Part shown: one piece after another, positions 46,147-54,955 of the stretch
Layout: every line of letters begins with the position of its first letter
How positions within the stretch are numbered: position 1 is the stretch's first letter
Assembly (NCBI GenBank): GCA_963760935.1
Contig: CAVXFB010000007.1
Coordinates: 372,001 to 436,000, forward strand
DNA: 64,000 nucleotides
Source: CAVXFB01 sp963760935
Lineage (GTDB): Bacteria; Planctomycetota; Planctomycetia; Pirellulales; Thermoguttaceae
Direction: 5' to 3'
Program-made: the position numbers and the translations under genes
Notes under the pieces: model-generated
Told to the model about the DNA's origin: nothing
The model's input: the letters and a program-made list of their open reading frames with translations, nothing else
Databases searched by the model: none

Positions 46147-47388
46147 TCACGCCGCCGTCTCTTCCCGATGCAACCTTGGCCGGTTCACTTGCGGAATCGG
46201 CGGCAAAGCCTCAACGGCCGCCGCCTGATCGCTCACGTTGAGCATCGTGTACACGTTCATCGTGAGATTGATGTCCGAATGCCGTGCCAAAGACTGCGCC
46301 ATCTTCGGCGTCACCCCCGCGCGGGACAGGTTGGTGATGAACGTCTTTCGCAGAGAATGGAAGTCCGCGACACGGCCTTCGGCATCGGTGTACGTCAGGA
46401 ACGAGGACTTTTCCCGCGAGGCTCGCTCTTCCGGCGTCTTAGCCTCCTCGATCCACTCCTTTCGTGCCCATGCCAGGTCTCGCCGAAGCATATCGGCGGT
46501 GCCTTTGCCGCGGATCTTTAGTAGTGGCTCGTCCGGCTTCAGACGTTTGTTCTCGATCCAGAAGCGGAGGAAGTCGGCAAAATCGGCCCGAAGTGGAATG
46601 ACGTCGGTCCGACGCCGCTTTGAATACGCCGCTTGAACCGTGAGGGTAGGCGGCTTGGAAGTGAAATCAAAAGACCTGGGCGTCACGGAGGCGATCTCGT
46701 TACGCCGAAAACCCGTATAGCAGGCGATGAGGTACAGCAACGCGCGGCTTTCGCCCGCTATTTTCCATGTCCGCTTTGCCTTACGAGTGCTTTCCAGCAG
46801 TCGCTCAAACTCCTCCGGACTCAGCGGCCTGCGAAGTCGCCGCCGATCCGTTTCCGCGTTCATTGTCGACAGATATGCCAAGACGTTTTCGCGATGGCGA
46901 CGATCCTTGACCATCCACCGAGTGAACATCTTCATTGCCCGCAAGTAGTGGTTGATTGTGCCGACTGCCATTCCTTCGCGGCGCAGATCACCAAGAAAGC
47001 CTTGCACGCGGCTGGCGGAAATGTCCGTGATGGTGACGAAGCGACACTTTTCTAGGCACAGCTTGATGTGATGCTCGGTGTGGACAACGTAGTCCCTGGT
47101 GTTGCCTTTGTCGCGGAGATACTGCAGAAAGTCTTCCATATGCTTTGTAAGGCGGCGTTTGCGATGTTCTTCCAGGGGATCGGTAATGCCCGCCGACATG
47201 CGCTCGGCTTTCTTAACCAGATCCACCAGCATCGATTGGGCGGCCGTCTTGTCGATGGCCAGGGGCACGCGCCGCTCGTTGCCGTGCTCGTCGCGGAATC
47301 TGCCCCACCATTTCTTGGCTTGGGCTTTCACGCGCTTCCCGGTCTTCGGGTCACGGATGAGGATCGGTTTCTTGTAGATGCTCGCCAT
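46147..47388 (-). CDS. Tyrosine recombinase (integrase)
   Basis: A 413-residue integrase. The N-terminal part has an arm-type basic region and a SAM-like core-binding domain (about 95-175). The catalytic domain has the first Arg in CYTGFRRNEIASV, HSLRKTF with His and Arg, ARHSDINLTM with the second His, and nucleophile Tyr in NVYTML. ATG 47388 has GGAG eight bases upstream. An excisionase-like gene precedes it on the same strand. It probably mobilises a small element including the cargo gene at 48034, though no attachment sites are proven. Its 3' end recurs as a decayed copy on the far side of ilvD. Confidence 0.9.
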   Translation of the reverse strand: MASIYKKPILIRDPKTGKRVKAQAKKWWGRFRDEHGNERRVPLAIDKTAAQSMLVDLVKKAERMSAGITDPLEEHRKRRLTKHMEDFLQYLRDKGNTRDYVVHTEHHIKLCLEKCRFVTITDISASRVQGFLGDLRREGMAVGTINHYLRAMKMFTRWMVKDRRHRENVLAYLSTMNAETDRRRLRRPLSPEEFERLLESTRKAKRTWKIAGESRALLYLIACYTGFRRNEIASVTPRSFDFTSKPPTLTVQAAYSKRRRTDVIPLRADFADFLRFWIENKRLKPDEPLLKIRGKGTADMLRRDLAWARKEWIEEAKTPEERASREKSSFLTYTDAEGRVADFHSLRKTFITNLSRAGVTPKMAQSLARHSDINLTMNVYTMLNVSDQAAAVEALPPIPQVNRPRLHREETAA

Positions 47389-47519
47389 GTAATGTTCTCC
47401 GTCACTGGGTGCTGCCGAGCGACCGCCGGCAGCGGTGACAGTGTCCCTCGGTCACGGGAACTTGCAAGCGGGATTTTTTGCTGAAGCCGCAGATTTGTGT
47501 GCGTCCGACGTGGCGAAGA

Positions 47520-47768
47520 TTATCGCGTCTCCCAGTCTCGGCGCTGGGGACATCCCGCCGCGGCCCAGGCTCGCAATTCGTCAATGCGCCAATAAGTGGA
47601 GCGCCCCATGCGAATTGGGCGGGGAATCTTGCCGCTGTTGTCCCATGTTCGCCACGTTCGGACTCGAATGCCGCATAAAGCAGCAGCTTCCGGGGCCCGC
47701 AGCAGGAGCCGTTCCGGCTGGTTGGCTACGCTGGCGTCGATGCTTGGCGTAATGTTCAGTGCCACCAT
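47520..47768 (-). CDS. Excisionase-like helix-turn-helix protein
   Basis: An 82-residue protein from ATG 47768 (GGAG six bases upstream); the frame extends further but without a start signal. The core reads LLRAPEAAALCGIRVRTWRTWDNSGKIPRPIRM followed by YWRIDELRAW, a MerR/AlpA-type winged helix (HTH_17). Such proteins bind element ends and direct excision, or regulate the integrase. The integrase gene follows 131 bases downstream on the same strand. Confidence 0.75.
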   Translation of the reverse strand: MVALNITPSIDASVANQPERLLLRAPEAAALCGIRVRTWRTWDNSGKIPRPIRMGRSTYWRIDELRAWAAAGCPQRRDWETR

Positions 47769-48033
47769 TCCCCGCTCCGGTGAAATGCTTACTGCGGTCG
47801 TCCTTATCCTTATTACTCCGCTCGCGGCCGAGTTGTCCGCTTTTCTTGGACACGCGACCGGATCATCAATGGCGTCCGATTCGGCCCACACAATCGAAAA
47901 GATGGACAACTTGGTCAAAAGAAACTACTTGAAGGAAAGGATGGCGGAAGGAATGAGGCCGCCACTTTACCCACGCATTCGCGATGCATGCGGCAGCCGA
48001 TATAGGGAACATCATTCCAAGCGAGGCGGCAAC

Positions 48034-48279
48034 ATGGATCTAATGGCGTCGATTCATGACATGGTGGCGGCGACCCTCGCCGAGATGGGAATTCCTGCCC
48101 CATCGGCCTTCCTCGAGACCATGCTGATGCATGACGGTTATTTCGTCGGCCACAAGCTCCGCTACGAAGGTGGCCATGCGATCTGTTTGGCGGGTGGCAG
48201 CACAATTGAGTTCTACGATGAGAATGGGAAGCTGCTTAAAACCGTTACCTCTGAAGATGGAAAGGGAGCGGCGGCGTGA
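48034..48279 (+). CDS. Small conserved hypothetical protein
   Basis: An 81-residue protein (MDLMASIHDMVAATLAEMG...) containing ETMLMHDGYFVGHKLRYEGGHAICLAGG and IEFYDENGKLLKTV. I recognise the pattern from small planctomycete proteins near integrases but know no function. GAGG lies eight bases before ATG 48034; the longer frame overlaps the excisionase antisense. A terminator follows. It is probably cargo of the integrase-carrying element. Confidence 0.65.
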   Translation: MDLMASIHDMVAATLAEMGIPAPSAFLETMLMHDGYFVGHKLRYEGGHAICLAGGSTIEFYDENGKLLKTVTSEDGKGAAA

Positions 48280-48321
48280 GCGACATTTGAACTGAGGCGA
48301 AGGCTTTAGACTTTGCCTCTG

Positions 48322-48364
48322 CCCTCTGCGGATCTCCTGCCCCGATCTGCGGAGGGCTTTTTAT
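48322..48364 (+). terminator. Rho-independent terminator
   Basis: GCCCTCTGCGGATC pairs with GATCTGCGGAGGGC, with two weak positions, across a short loop and is followed by TTTTTATT. It ends the small cargo gene and faces the lipoprotein gene from the other side. Confidence 0.8.
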
Positions 48365-48423
48365 TGGATGCCATAGAAAAAACCCGCCCGTCTGCGGGGA
48401 CAACCGCGCCGGCGGCATCCCAT

Positions 48424-50007
48424 CTACTGCTGAGATTTGTCCGTCTTCAGCCCTTTGACCTTCGGATCGTCCATGGCCGGCACTTCCTTCTTCGGCGCTT
48501 CGGTCTTGGGTTCTTCCTTGGAGCGTTGACTGGTTTGTTGCTCTTCTTTCTCGACTTGTTCCTCACAGAAGCGAATTATGTTGGTAATTGTAGGAACCAG
48601 ACGGCCTTGGGGGGCCGCTTCGAGCGCCTTCTTGAGGCATTCAAGGGCCTTTTGAGCCTCGCCAGCCTTGAGATAACAGCTGCTTCGGGCACACAGCAAT
48701 TCTTGGAGTTGGTCGGGGAGGAGGCCTGGCGTGGCCAGAACCTTATCGATCACAGCGCCGGCCTCCACGGCCTTTCCTTCCGCAGACAAGCCCATGGCGT
48801 CGGCCACAGCGACGCGAACCTCGTGCTTCTGCTTGAGTCCGGCCTTGTTGTCGGCGTCGAGGGCGACAATTTCCTTGGACAGCTTCGCCAATTCCGCGGG
48901 CGGGGCTCCGCCAACCGGGCTGTCGTTGAGTTTGCCCTGAGCATCGACTAACTGGTCGAGTAGCTTGGCCCGCTCGATTCCCTCGGCCTTCTTCAGGTCA
49001 GCCTTGATCTTGACGACGGCTTCTTGCATCTCACCGATGTCCTTAAAGCGTTCGAGCATCTGCTTGATCTGCTCGGCCTTGGGACTATCGGGGGCGGCCT
49101 CCTGAGCTTTCTTCAGGCAAGCCACCAAACCGGCGAAATCTTTCAAGCGGAAGAAAGCCTCACCCTGGGCAATGTAAGCATCCTGTTTCTGCTCTGGTGT
49201 GATGGGGGAAACGGCCAGGGCCTTGTCGAACGCCGCCTTGGCCTCGTCGAACTTCTTGTCCGCCATCAGCTTGGCAGCCTCGGCCATCAACACGCGAAAC
49301 TGGTACTTCGTCTTCAGGCCAGCCTTGTTCTCGCTGTCCAACGTGACGATCTCCGCGCTCCACTTTGCGATGTCGTCGCTTTCGTTTCCGAGCTTGTCAT
49401 AGGCGTCAACCAATTGGTCCAAGAGCTTGGCCCGGTCGAGCCCCTCGGCCTTCTCTAATTGCGGCTTGATCGCAACGACGTCCTCGTAAGTCTTGACGAG
49501 GTCCCTGAGTTCTTTGACATATTCTTCAGGTCCGCCGGGGCGATAGCCGGTGCGGGCCATCACTTGTCCTTCGGGATCCATCACAAGCACCGTGGGAAAG
49601 CCCCTCACCTTGTATTGGTGCGAAAGCTTGGTGTTCTGCTCCTTGAGTTCCTTGGAAAGGTCTTTCTCCTGGGGAAAATCCAATTCCACGCAGACGAACT
49701 GCTTGGGCGCTTCCGTCTCAAAAGTCTTCTTGTCGAACACCTCTTCCTTCAGCCTCATGCACCAGGCGCACCAGTCCGAGCCGGTGAAGTCGACCAGCAG
49801 CAGCTTCTTTTCAGCCTTGGCCTTGGCCTTGGCGACCTCGAAGTCGGTTTGCCACAAAACTCCCTCGACCGTGGCGGGCTTGGCGTCGGCCGGCTTGGCT
49901 TCCACGCGCGGGGTCTTTTTCTCGACCCGGGAACTGCAGCCTGATGGCCAAAGGCCAGCGACGGCACACAACGCGCACGCGAGAACCAGGCGACTTGTTC
50001 TGAACAT
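48424..50007 (-). CDS. Thioredoxin-fold lipoprotein with TPR-like repeats
   Basis: A 527-residue protein. A signal ending LWPSGCSS suggests lipid attachment at Cys. Residues about 45-165 form a thioredoxin-like domain with the redox motif SDWCAWCMRL and cis-Pro region VRGFPTVLVMD. The C-terminal half holds two copies of a block (AEGLDRAKLLDQLVDAYDKLG and AEGIERAKLLDQLVDAQGKLN) plus TPR-like helices (AKAAFDKALAVS, ALECLKKALEAAP). The tail is Lys/Glu-rich. ATG 50007 has GAGGATGAG upstream, better spaced than ATG 50019. It is likely a periplasmic disulfide or assembly factor. Confidence 0.75.
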   Translation of the reverse strand: MFRTSRLVLACALCAVAGLWPSGCSSRVEKKTPRVEAKPADAKPATVEGVLWQTDFEVAKAKAKAEKKLLLVDFTGSDWCAWCMRLKEEVFDKKTFETEAPKQFVCVELDFPQEKDLSKELKEQNTKLSHQYKVRGFPTVLVMDPEGQVMARTGYRPGGPEEYVKELRDLVKTYEDVVAIKPQLEKAEGLDRAKLLDQLVDAYDKLGNESDDIAKWSAEIVTLDSENKAGLKTKYQFRVLMAEAAKLMADKKFDEAKAAFDKALAVSPITPEQKQDAYIAQGEAFFRLKDFAGLVACLKKAQEAAPDSPKAEQIKQMLERFKDIGEMQEAVVKIKADLKKAEGIERAKLLDQLVDAQGKLNDSPVGGAPPAELAKLSKEIVALDADNKAGLKQKHEVRVAVADAMGLSAEGKAVEAGAVIDKVLATPGLLPDQLQELLCARSSCYLKAGEAQKALECLKKALEAAPQGRLVPTITNIIRFCEEQVEKEEQQTSQRSKEEPKTEAPKKEVPAMDDPKVKGLKTDKSQQ

Positions 50008-50214
50008 AAACACACTCATCCTCGGAGTAAGGTAGGGAGGAAACAGGCTGAGAAGGCGTCAATTGACGCACGACCACTTTATCACATCCCCCTGGCGATT
50101 GCCAAGCCATGCCGGCACATATCCCTTGCTCTGTTGCGGAAAATCGGCAGCCATCGGGAGCCATAATTTCTTCCGCCAAAGATTCTGCCACGATTTCGCT
50201 GCCGGCTACTTGAT

Positions 50215-50232
50215 CTCAGCTAGCGAGCTGAG
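50215..50232. repeat. Perfect palindromic hairpin upstream of recombinase
   Basis: CTCAGCT-AGCG-AGCTGAG, 68 bases before the serine recombinase start. It may be an operator, promoter-proximal structure or attachment-site arm. Confidence 0.45.
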
Positions 50233-50299
50233 GTAACTGTCGCATTCATGGCGAAAGGATGGACCTTACGCCGAAGCCGCACGCGAAGGAGCCAGAAGC

Positions 50300-51786
50300 A
50301 TGTCGCATTGGTGGGAGATTGCAGCCGCAGATGAGCCGCTGGTCGTTCGACCACGGGCCGTGGCGTACTATCGCCACTCCGCTCAGGATCGGCAAGAGAA
50401 CTCCATTCCCATTCAGCGGGACCAGGTTCGCGAATGGGCGGACAACAACGGTGTGGAGATCATCAAGGAGTTTGAAGACGCCGGCAAATCCGGTTTAGAT
50501 GCCGAAGGCCGGCCGGCGTTCAACGAGATGATGGACCAATGGATCAAGCAGAAGCGTGACTTCGTCTACGTGCTCTGCTTGGACGTCAGTCGATGGGGCC
50601 GATTTCAGGATATCGATCTTTCGGCGCAGTACAGCGCCGAGTGCAAGAAGAACGGTAAGCAAGTCATTTACACGACGATCGGCAAGCCGCGCGAGAACGA
50701 TCCACTCTACCCCGTCTACGTGCAGTTCGAGCGTTTTCGCGCAGCGCAGTACAGCAAGGAACTGAGCGACAAGGTCTGGCGGGGCTGCGTCAAAATTGCC
50801 GAGCAGGGTTATTGGGCCGGTGGCCCACCGCCCTATGGCATGAAGCGACTCTTGTTGGACGAACGCCGCGAGCCACTACACGTCCTCGCCCCCGGCCAAC
50901 GCAAGGGCATCCAGAACCAGCGCGTCACACTGGTGATGGGCGACCCCACGGAAGTCGCCGTGGTGCGCCGCATCTTCTACGAGTTCGTCGAGCTCAGGTA
51001 CTCCGAGTTCTTGATCGCCGAGCGGCTCAATGCCGAGACGATTCGCCCGCCTAAGGGCCGTCGCTGGATGGCCGGTGCGGTCGTGCATCGACTCCGCAAT
51101 GAAAAATACCGCGGCACGATGGTCTACAACCAAACGACCAGGAAACTCAAGACCCCGTGCCGCCCAAACCCGCCCGAACAATGGGTCCGAACGCCGGACG
51201 CCTTTGAAGGCATCATTGCCCCCGAGCAGTTCGACCGGGCTCAGAACATCTTCGTCGAGCGAAGGCGAAGGTACGAACCCGAAGCCATGCTTGCACAACT
51301 CGAAGTGTTGCACAAGCAGTTTGGCTTATTGCATCCGTCGCTCCTTCGACTCTTGGACGACGTCCCGTCGCCGGCCACATTCTCGCATCGTTTCGGCGGC
51401 ATGGCCCACGCCATCCAGCAACTGCATCGCAAGCACCGCGACCAGGCACGGGAGCTCGTCCACGACCAAATTCGAAAGCACGTCCCTGAAGTCTTGCCGT
51501 ATTCCGACTTCCTGGTACTGGACCAACGGCTTACCGTTTCCGTGCAGCCCGCCGTACCGATCCCCAGCGGCTACGCCACCTATTGGCCCTTCCGGCCGGA
51601 CACGCGCCCGGTAATCGACATTACCTTGGGCGTGCTGTTATCGGAGCCGGATGAGTTTGAAATCCTTGGCTACGTCGCTCTGCCACGCTGGCTGGCCGGA
51701 TCGCGCCGATCAAGATCGGCGCCACAAGTTCACGGGCCGAGATGTTCGGCCAATCGAGTCTGGATTTCCTGCAACAACTACTCTAA
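50300..51786 (+). CDS. Large serine recombinase, late frameshift
   Basis: The catalytic resolvase domain starts at AVAYYRHSAQDRQENS, with nucleophile Ser27, and includes LCLDVSRWGR. The Recombinase domain follows (GYWAGGPPPYGMKR, WMAGAVVHRLRNEKYRGTMV). No zinc-ribbon cysteines are seen. Near 51660-51700 the frame shifts by one: the original frame turns into an unlikely Trp/Arg/Cys-rich tail, while the -1 frame reads IAPIKIGATSSRAEMFGQSS and stops at 51786, 15 bases before the next gene. I therefore end the gene there. GAAGGAG precedes ATG 50300. First gene of a five-gene operon. Confidence 0.85.
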
Positions 51787-51801
51787 GCATTGGAGAAACC
51801 C

Positions 51802-52713
51802 ATGGAAAGTGTGTTTGCCGAAATTGTGCCGATGCAGGCACGACGCTACGAAATGGTCGCGCTGGACAAGGTCAAAGTGCCCATGTCCCGCGATCGTGAG
51901 GCCGAGCAGTTCGCCATGAACGTGGATAGCATCGACCACGTGGGGCTGATGAAGCCGATCCGCCTGAACGACAAGTTTCTGGAACGAACCGGGCAGTATG
52001 AGCTTGTGTTCGGCGAAGGACGACTCTTGGCATACCAGCGGCTTGGCCGCGATACGATCCCCGCAGAGATTGTCACCTGCACCCGCAAGGAGGCCTTTCT
52101 GCAGTCGCTCATCGAGAACCTGGCCCGCACGAAGCCGGCCACGATGGAGTTCGCCCGGGAGCTCAAGCGATTGCATGACGAAGGTTGGGACTACGCCGAC
52201 ATTGCCCGCGTGGCCTGCAAATCCGAAGGCTACATCCGTGAATACATTCGCCTGGTGGAACAGGGAGAAGAGCGGCTGATCCAGGGCGTCGAGCAGGGCA
52301 TCTTTCCAATCACCTTCGCCACGCGCGTGGCGGCCGCCGAAAACGGCCAGATCCAAAACGTGCTGATGGACGCCTTCGACGAAGGCATTGTCACGAGCAC
52401 GAACTTCGCTCAGGCCCGACAGATCATCATGATGCGGGTTCGGTCGACGAAGGAGCAAAAGCCGCAGGACGCGTATAACGTCGACCAATTGAAAGAGGAC
52501 ATCGCCACGGCCACCAAGGCCAAGGTGTCGTATGTCCGGGAAGCCAAGAGCAAGGAGAGCCGCTTCCTGACGCTCTTAGACGGCATCAACCTTTTGTGGC
52601 GCGACCCGGAGTTCCTTGCGATTCTCGAAGAAGAAAAACTGCCAGACCGGCCAGCGTTGTCCGGCGATTTCGCGTATGAAACACCTCTAGCCTTACAGGA
52701 GCAACTATCATGA
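51802..52713 (+). CDS. ParB/RepB-like protein 1
   Basis: A 303-residue ParB-family protein. The N-terminal ParB/Srx-like domain has the hallmark VFGEGRLLAYQRLG, then SLIENLARTKPATMEFARELKRL and the helix-turn-helix YADIARVACKSEGYIREYIRLV, as in RepB/Spo0J partition proteins. GGAG lies six bases before ATG 51802. Its stop overlaps the next start (ATGA). Beside a recombinase, this protein may load on DNA or act as a CTP switch rather than segregate a replicon. No parA is present, which argues against simple partitioning. Confidence 0.8.
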   Translation: MESVFAEIVPMQARRYEMVALDKVKVPMSRDREAEQFAMNVDSIDHVGLMKPIRLNDKFLERTGQYELVFGEGRLLAYQRLGRDTIPAEIVTCTRKEAFLQSLIENLARTKPATMEFARELKRLHDEGWDYADIARVACKSEGYIREYIRLVEQGEERLIQGVEQGIFPITFATRVAAAENGQIQNVLMDAFDEGIVTSTNFAQARQIIMMRVRSTKEQKPQDAYNVDQLKEDIATATKAKVSYVREAKSKESRFLTLLDGINLLWRDPEFLAILEEEKLPDRPALSGDFAYETPLALQEQLS

Positions 52714-53555
52714 GCTTGAACGAACTGTTTGATGCCCGCGACCTACCCATCGTCAAATTGGTGCCGCGCAGCGAGCGTAAGGTCGACAAAAGAGAATATG
52801 ATCGCCTTGAAGCCAGCATACGCACCGTAGGGCTCTTGGAACCGCTCTTGGTTTACGATCAAGGCGATACGTACGAAATCCTTGAAGGGCGGTTTCGATA
52901 TCGGGTCCTGCTCGATATGGGTGTCGAGATGGTCCCCTGCCTGGTTCGGAAGGAACGGGAGGCGTTCACCGCGAACCGCATGGTCAACCACCTAAGCCCG
53001 GGCGAAGCGGCCGAGATGATCCGCAAGTCGCTTACGGAATTGGACGAAGAGACGATCGCCAGCGCATTGGCAATGCCGAGCATTAAGCAGCGCACCAGCG
53101 ACAAACTCTTGAAGCGTCTGGAACCGACCGTTGCCAAGGCGGTTGAAGAAGGCACATTGACGCGACCGTGTGCCCGGGAACTTATCCACGTCAAGCCGGA
53201 GCGGCAGGCCGAGATCCTGGAGCTGATGCAAACGTGCAACGACCATAGCGCTACGTTCGCCAAGGGGCTCGTTCTCAAGACGCCGGTGGCCAAGCGGGCA
53301 AAGCCCAATGGCAGCAAGACGCCATGGGTCAAGGCCGAACAGAAGAAGGGCGAGATGCTCAAGCGATTGCAGGAGGCCGAGCAGCAGCAGGACTTCTTCT
53401 CGGGGCTGTACCGGCAGTACACCACGAATCTACTGAAGCTGGTGATCTACGTGCGGACGCTCTTGGCCAACCAGCGCGCGCGCCAATACCTGGAAGCGCA
53501 CCACGGCGAGCAGGTGAAGATGTTCGACGAGATCATTGGCGCCACGGGCGGTTAA
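52710..53555 (+). CDS. ParB/RepB-like protein 2
   Basis: A 281-residue paralogue of the upstream gene product, starting in the ATGA overlap. The ParB-like domain reads YDRLEASIRTVGLLEPLLV, then ILEGRFRYRVLLDMG, where GRFR replaces the usual GERR. NHLSPGEAAEMIRKSL and a helix-turn-helix-like stretch follow. The C-terminal third is helical and basic with a Gln/Glu-rich coil. The divergent box suggests a different ligand or DNA partner from protein 1. Its TAA is one base before the next ATG, so all four junctions here are close. Confidence 0.75.
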   Translation: MSLNELFDARDLPIVKLVPRSERKVDKREYDRLEASIRTVGLLEPLLVYDQGDTYEILEGRFRYRVLLDMGVEMVPCLVRKEREAFTANRMVNHLSPGEAAEMIRKSLTELDEETIASALAMPSIKQRTSDKLLKRLEPTVAKAVEEGTLTRPCARELIHVKPERQAEILELMQTCNDHSATFAKGLVLKTPVAKRAKPNGSKTPWVKAEQKKGEMLKRLQEAEQQQDFFSGLYRQYTTNLLKLVIYVRTLLANQRARQYLEAHHGEQVKMFDEIIGATGG

Positions 53556-53556
53556 G

Positions 53557-54955
53557 ATGGTCTGGCGGTGGGACAAAACACGAATCGTTGCGGCGCTCTG
53601 CGCGTGGCGGAAGCGTGATCCGCAATTGCGGCGCGTTTACAAGAACGATCCGGCGTTGTATGCTGCCGCCTATCGGCTCTTTGACAATTGGCATGATGCA
53701 ATTGCAGCGGCGGGAGTACGCCCCCGCCTGCGTTCGTGGACGAAGCAACGCGTGATCGACAGTATTTGCGCTTATCGCGAGCGAGGTGTGCCGATTGACG
53801 CCATTGCAAAGACCGACACGGCGTTGCAGGCTGCCGCTCACCGGCATTTTGGCCAGTGGTCAAGTGCGGTCGTGGCCGCCGGTCTGCCGGTGAAGCTAAG
53901 GCGGACCTGGACTGCGGAGCTAGTGGTTGAAACCATCGTGGCGCTACATCGCCAGGGCTTTCCATTGGTCCGAGCCGAGCAGACTGATCGTTCACTCGGT
54001 TATGCTGCGCGCCGGTTCTTCGGCTCGTGGCCTAAGGCAGTGAAGGCCGCCGGAATTCCGGATGGATGGCAACACAAATGGAACCGCCAGCGCGTGCTCG
54101 AAGCATTGCAGCGTTATGGCCGAGCGGGACACCTGCGGTGCAACCGCGACATCCCCAATCCGGTTCGCATGATGGCCTTCTATTTCTTCGGCACCTGGCA
54201 CAAGGCACAGGTGGCCGCGGGGCTGGCGTCGCCTGACTCTCGGCCCACGCCCAGGCTCAAGCGTACGAAGGCCGAGATTCTCGCCGAGATCCGCCGGCAG
54301 TCGGTTCCAGGCTCGCCAATGAAGATTACCGGCAACTTAGCCTTCGCCACTGCAGCCCGAACGCGATTCGGCAGTTGGCACAAGGCGCTTGTGGCGGCCG
54401 GCGTTGATCCCGTGCCCTGGCGACTGTGGTCGCATGAACGTGTGCTCGAGGAGATACGGGACTGGCACGATGGTGGCGTGCAGATCAAAGATGACCGACT
54501 CAAATACGAGCGACTTCTCGCGGCCGCCAAGGCGCGATTCGGCGGCTGGCGCAATGCCATGATCGCGGCCGGTCTACGGCAGGTCGACGAATACGGCAAA
54601 TGGGAGCGGAAGTGGACGAAGCAGCGGGTCATCGAAGCGATTCAGGACCGGCACGTCTGCGGATTGTCACTGAGCGCTCAGCACAACACCACCCTCGCAG
54701 GTGCGGCTCAACGACACTTTGGCACCTGGCGCGGCAGCGATTCGGGCCGCTGGCTTACCCGCCAAGGAGAACCGACGACCACGAAAATGGTCCAGGCAGA
54801 CGGTGATCGAATGGATTCGCCTGCATCGCGACCGCGGTGTGGTGATGGGCAAGGTGAGACGGATCGATAGCGGCCTGTCAGCGGCCGCCCGAAAGCACTT
54901 TGGCAGTTGGCATCGGGCCGTACACGCGGCCGGTGTTGGAGAGACTGTACCATGA
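53557..54955 (+). CDS. Tandem helical-repeat protein 1 (8 repeats), frameshifted
   Basis: About 465 residues made almost wholly of eight repeats of 55-62 residues. Each has W.KQRVI..I...H..G at the start and AA...FG.W..A..AAG at the end. This fits the homing-endonuclease-associated repeat (HNH_repeat, PF18780), thought to contact DNA. At about 54736 one extra G in TGGCGCGGCAGCG breaks the frame inside repeat 7. Removing it restores FGTWRAAIRAAG and repeat 8 to the stop at 54955. There is no nuclease domain. The start ATG is one base after the ParB-like gene. It may recognise a long DNA target through its repeat series. Confidence 0.75.

Noticed and set aside
50259..50498. A small gene overlapping the start of the serine recombinase
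   Set aside because: It lies out of frame within the recombinase 5' end; the recombinase has the better ribosome site and a clear catalytic motif.
51802..53555. A plasmid partition locus
   Set aside because: There are two ParB-like genes but no ParA ATPase and no obvious parS repeats; the operon is led by a recombinase.
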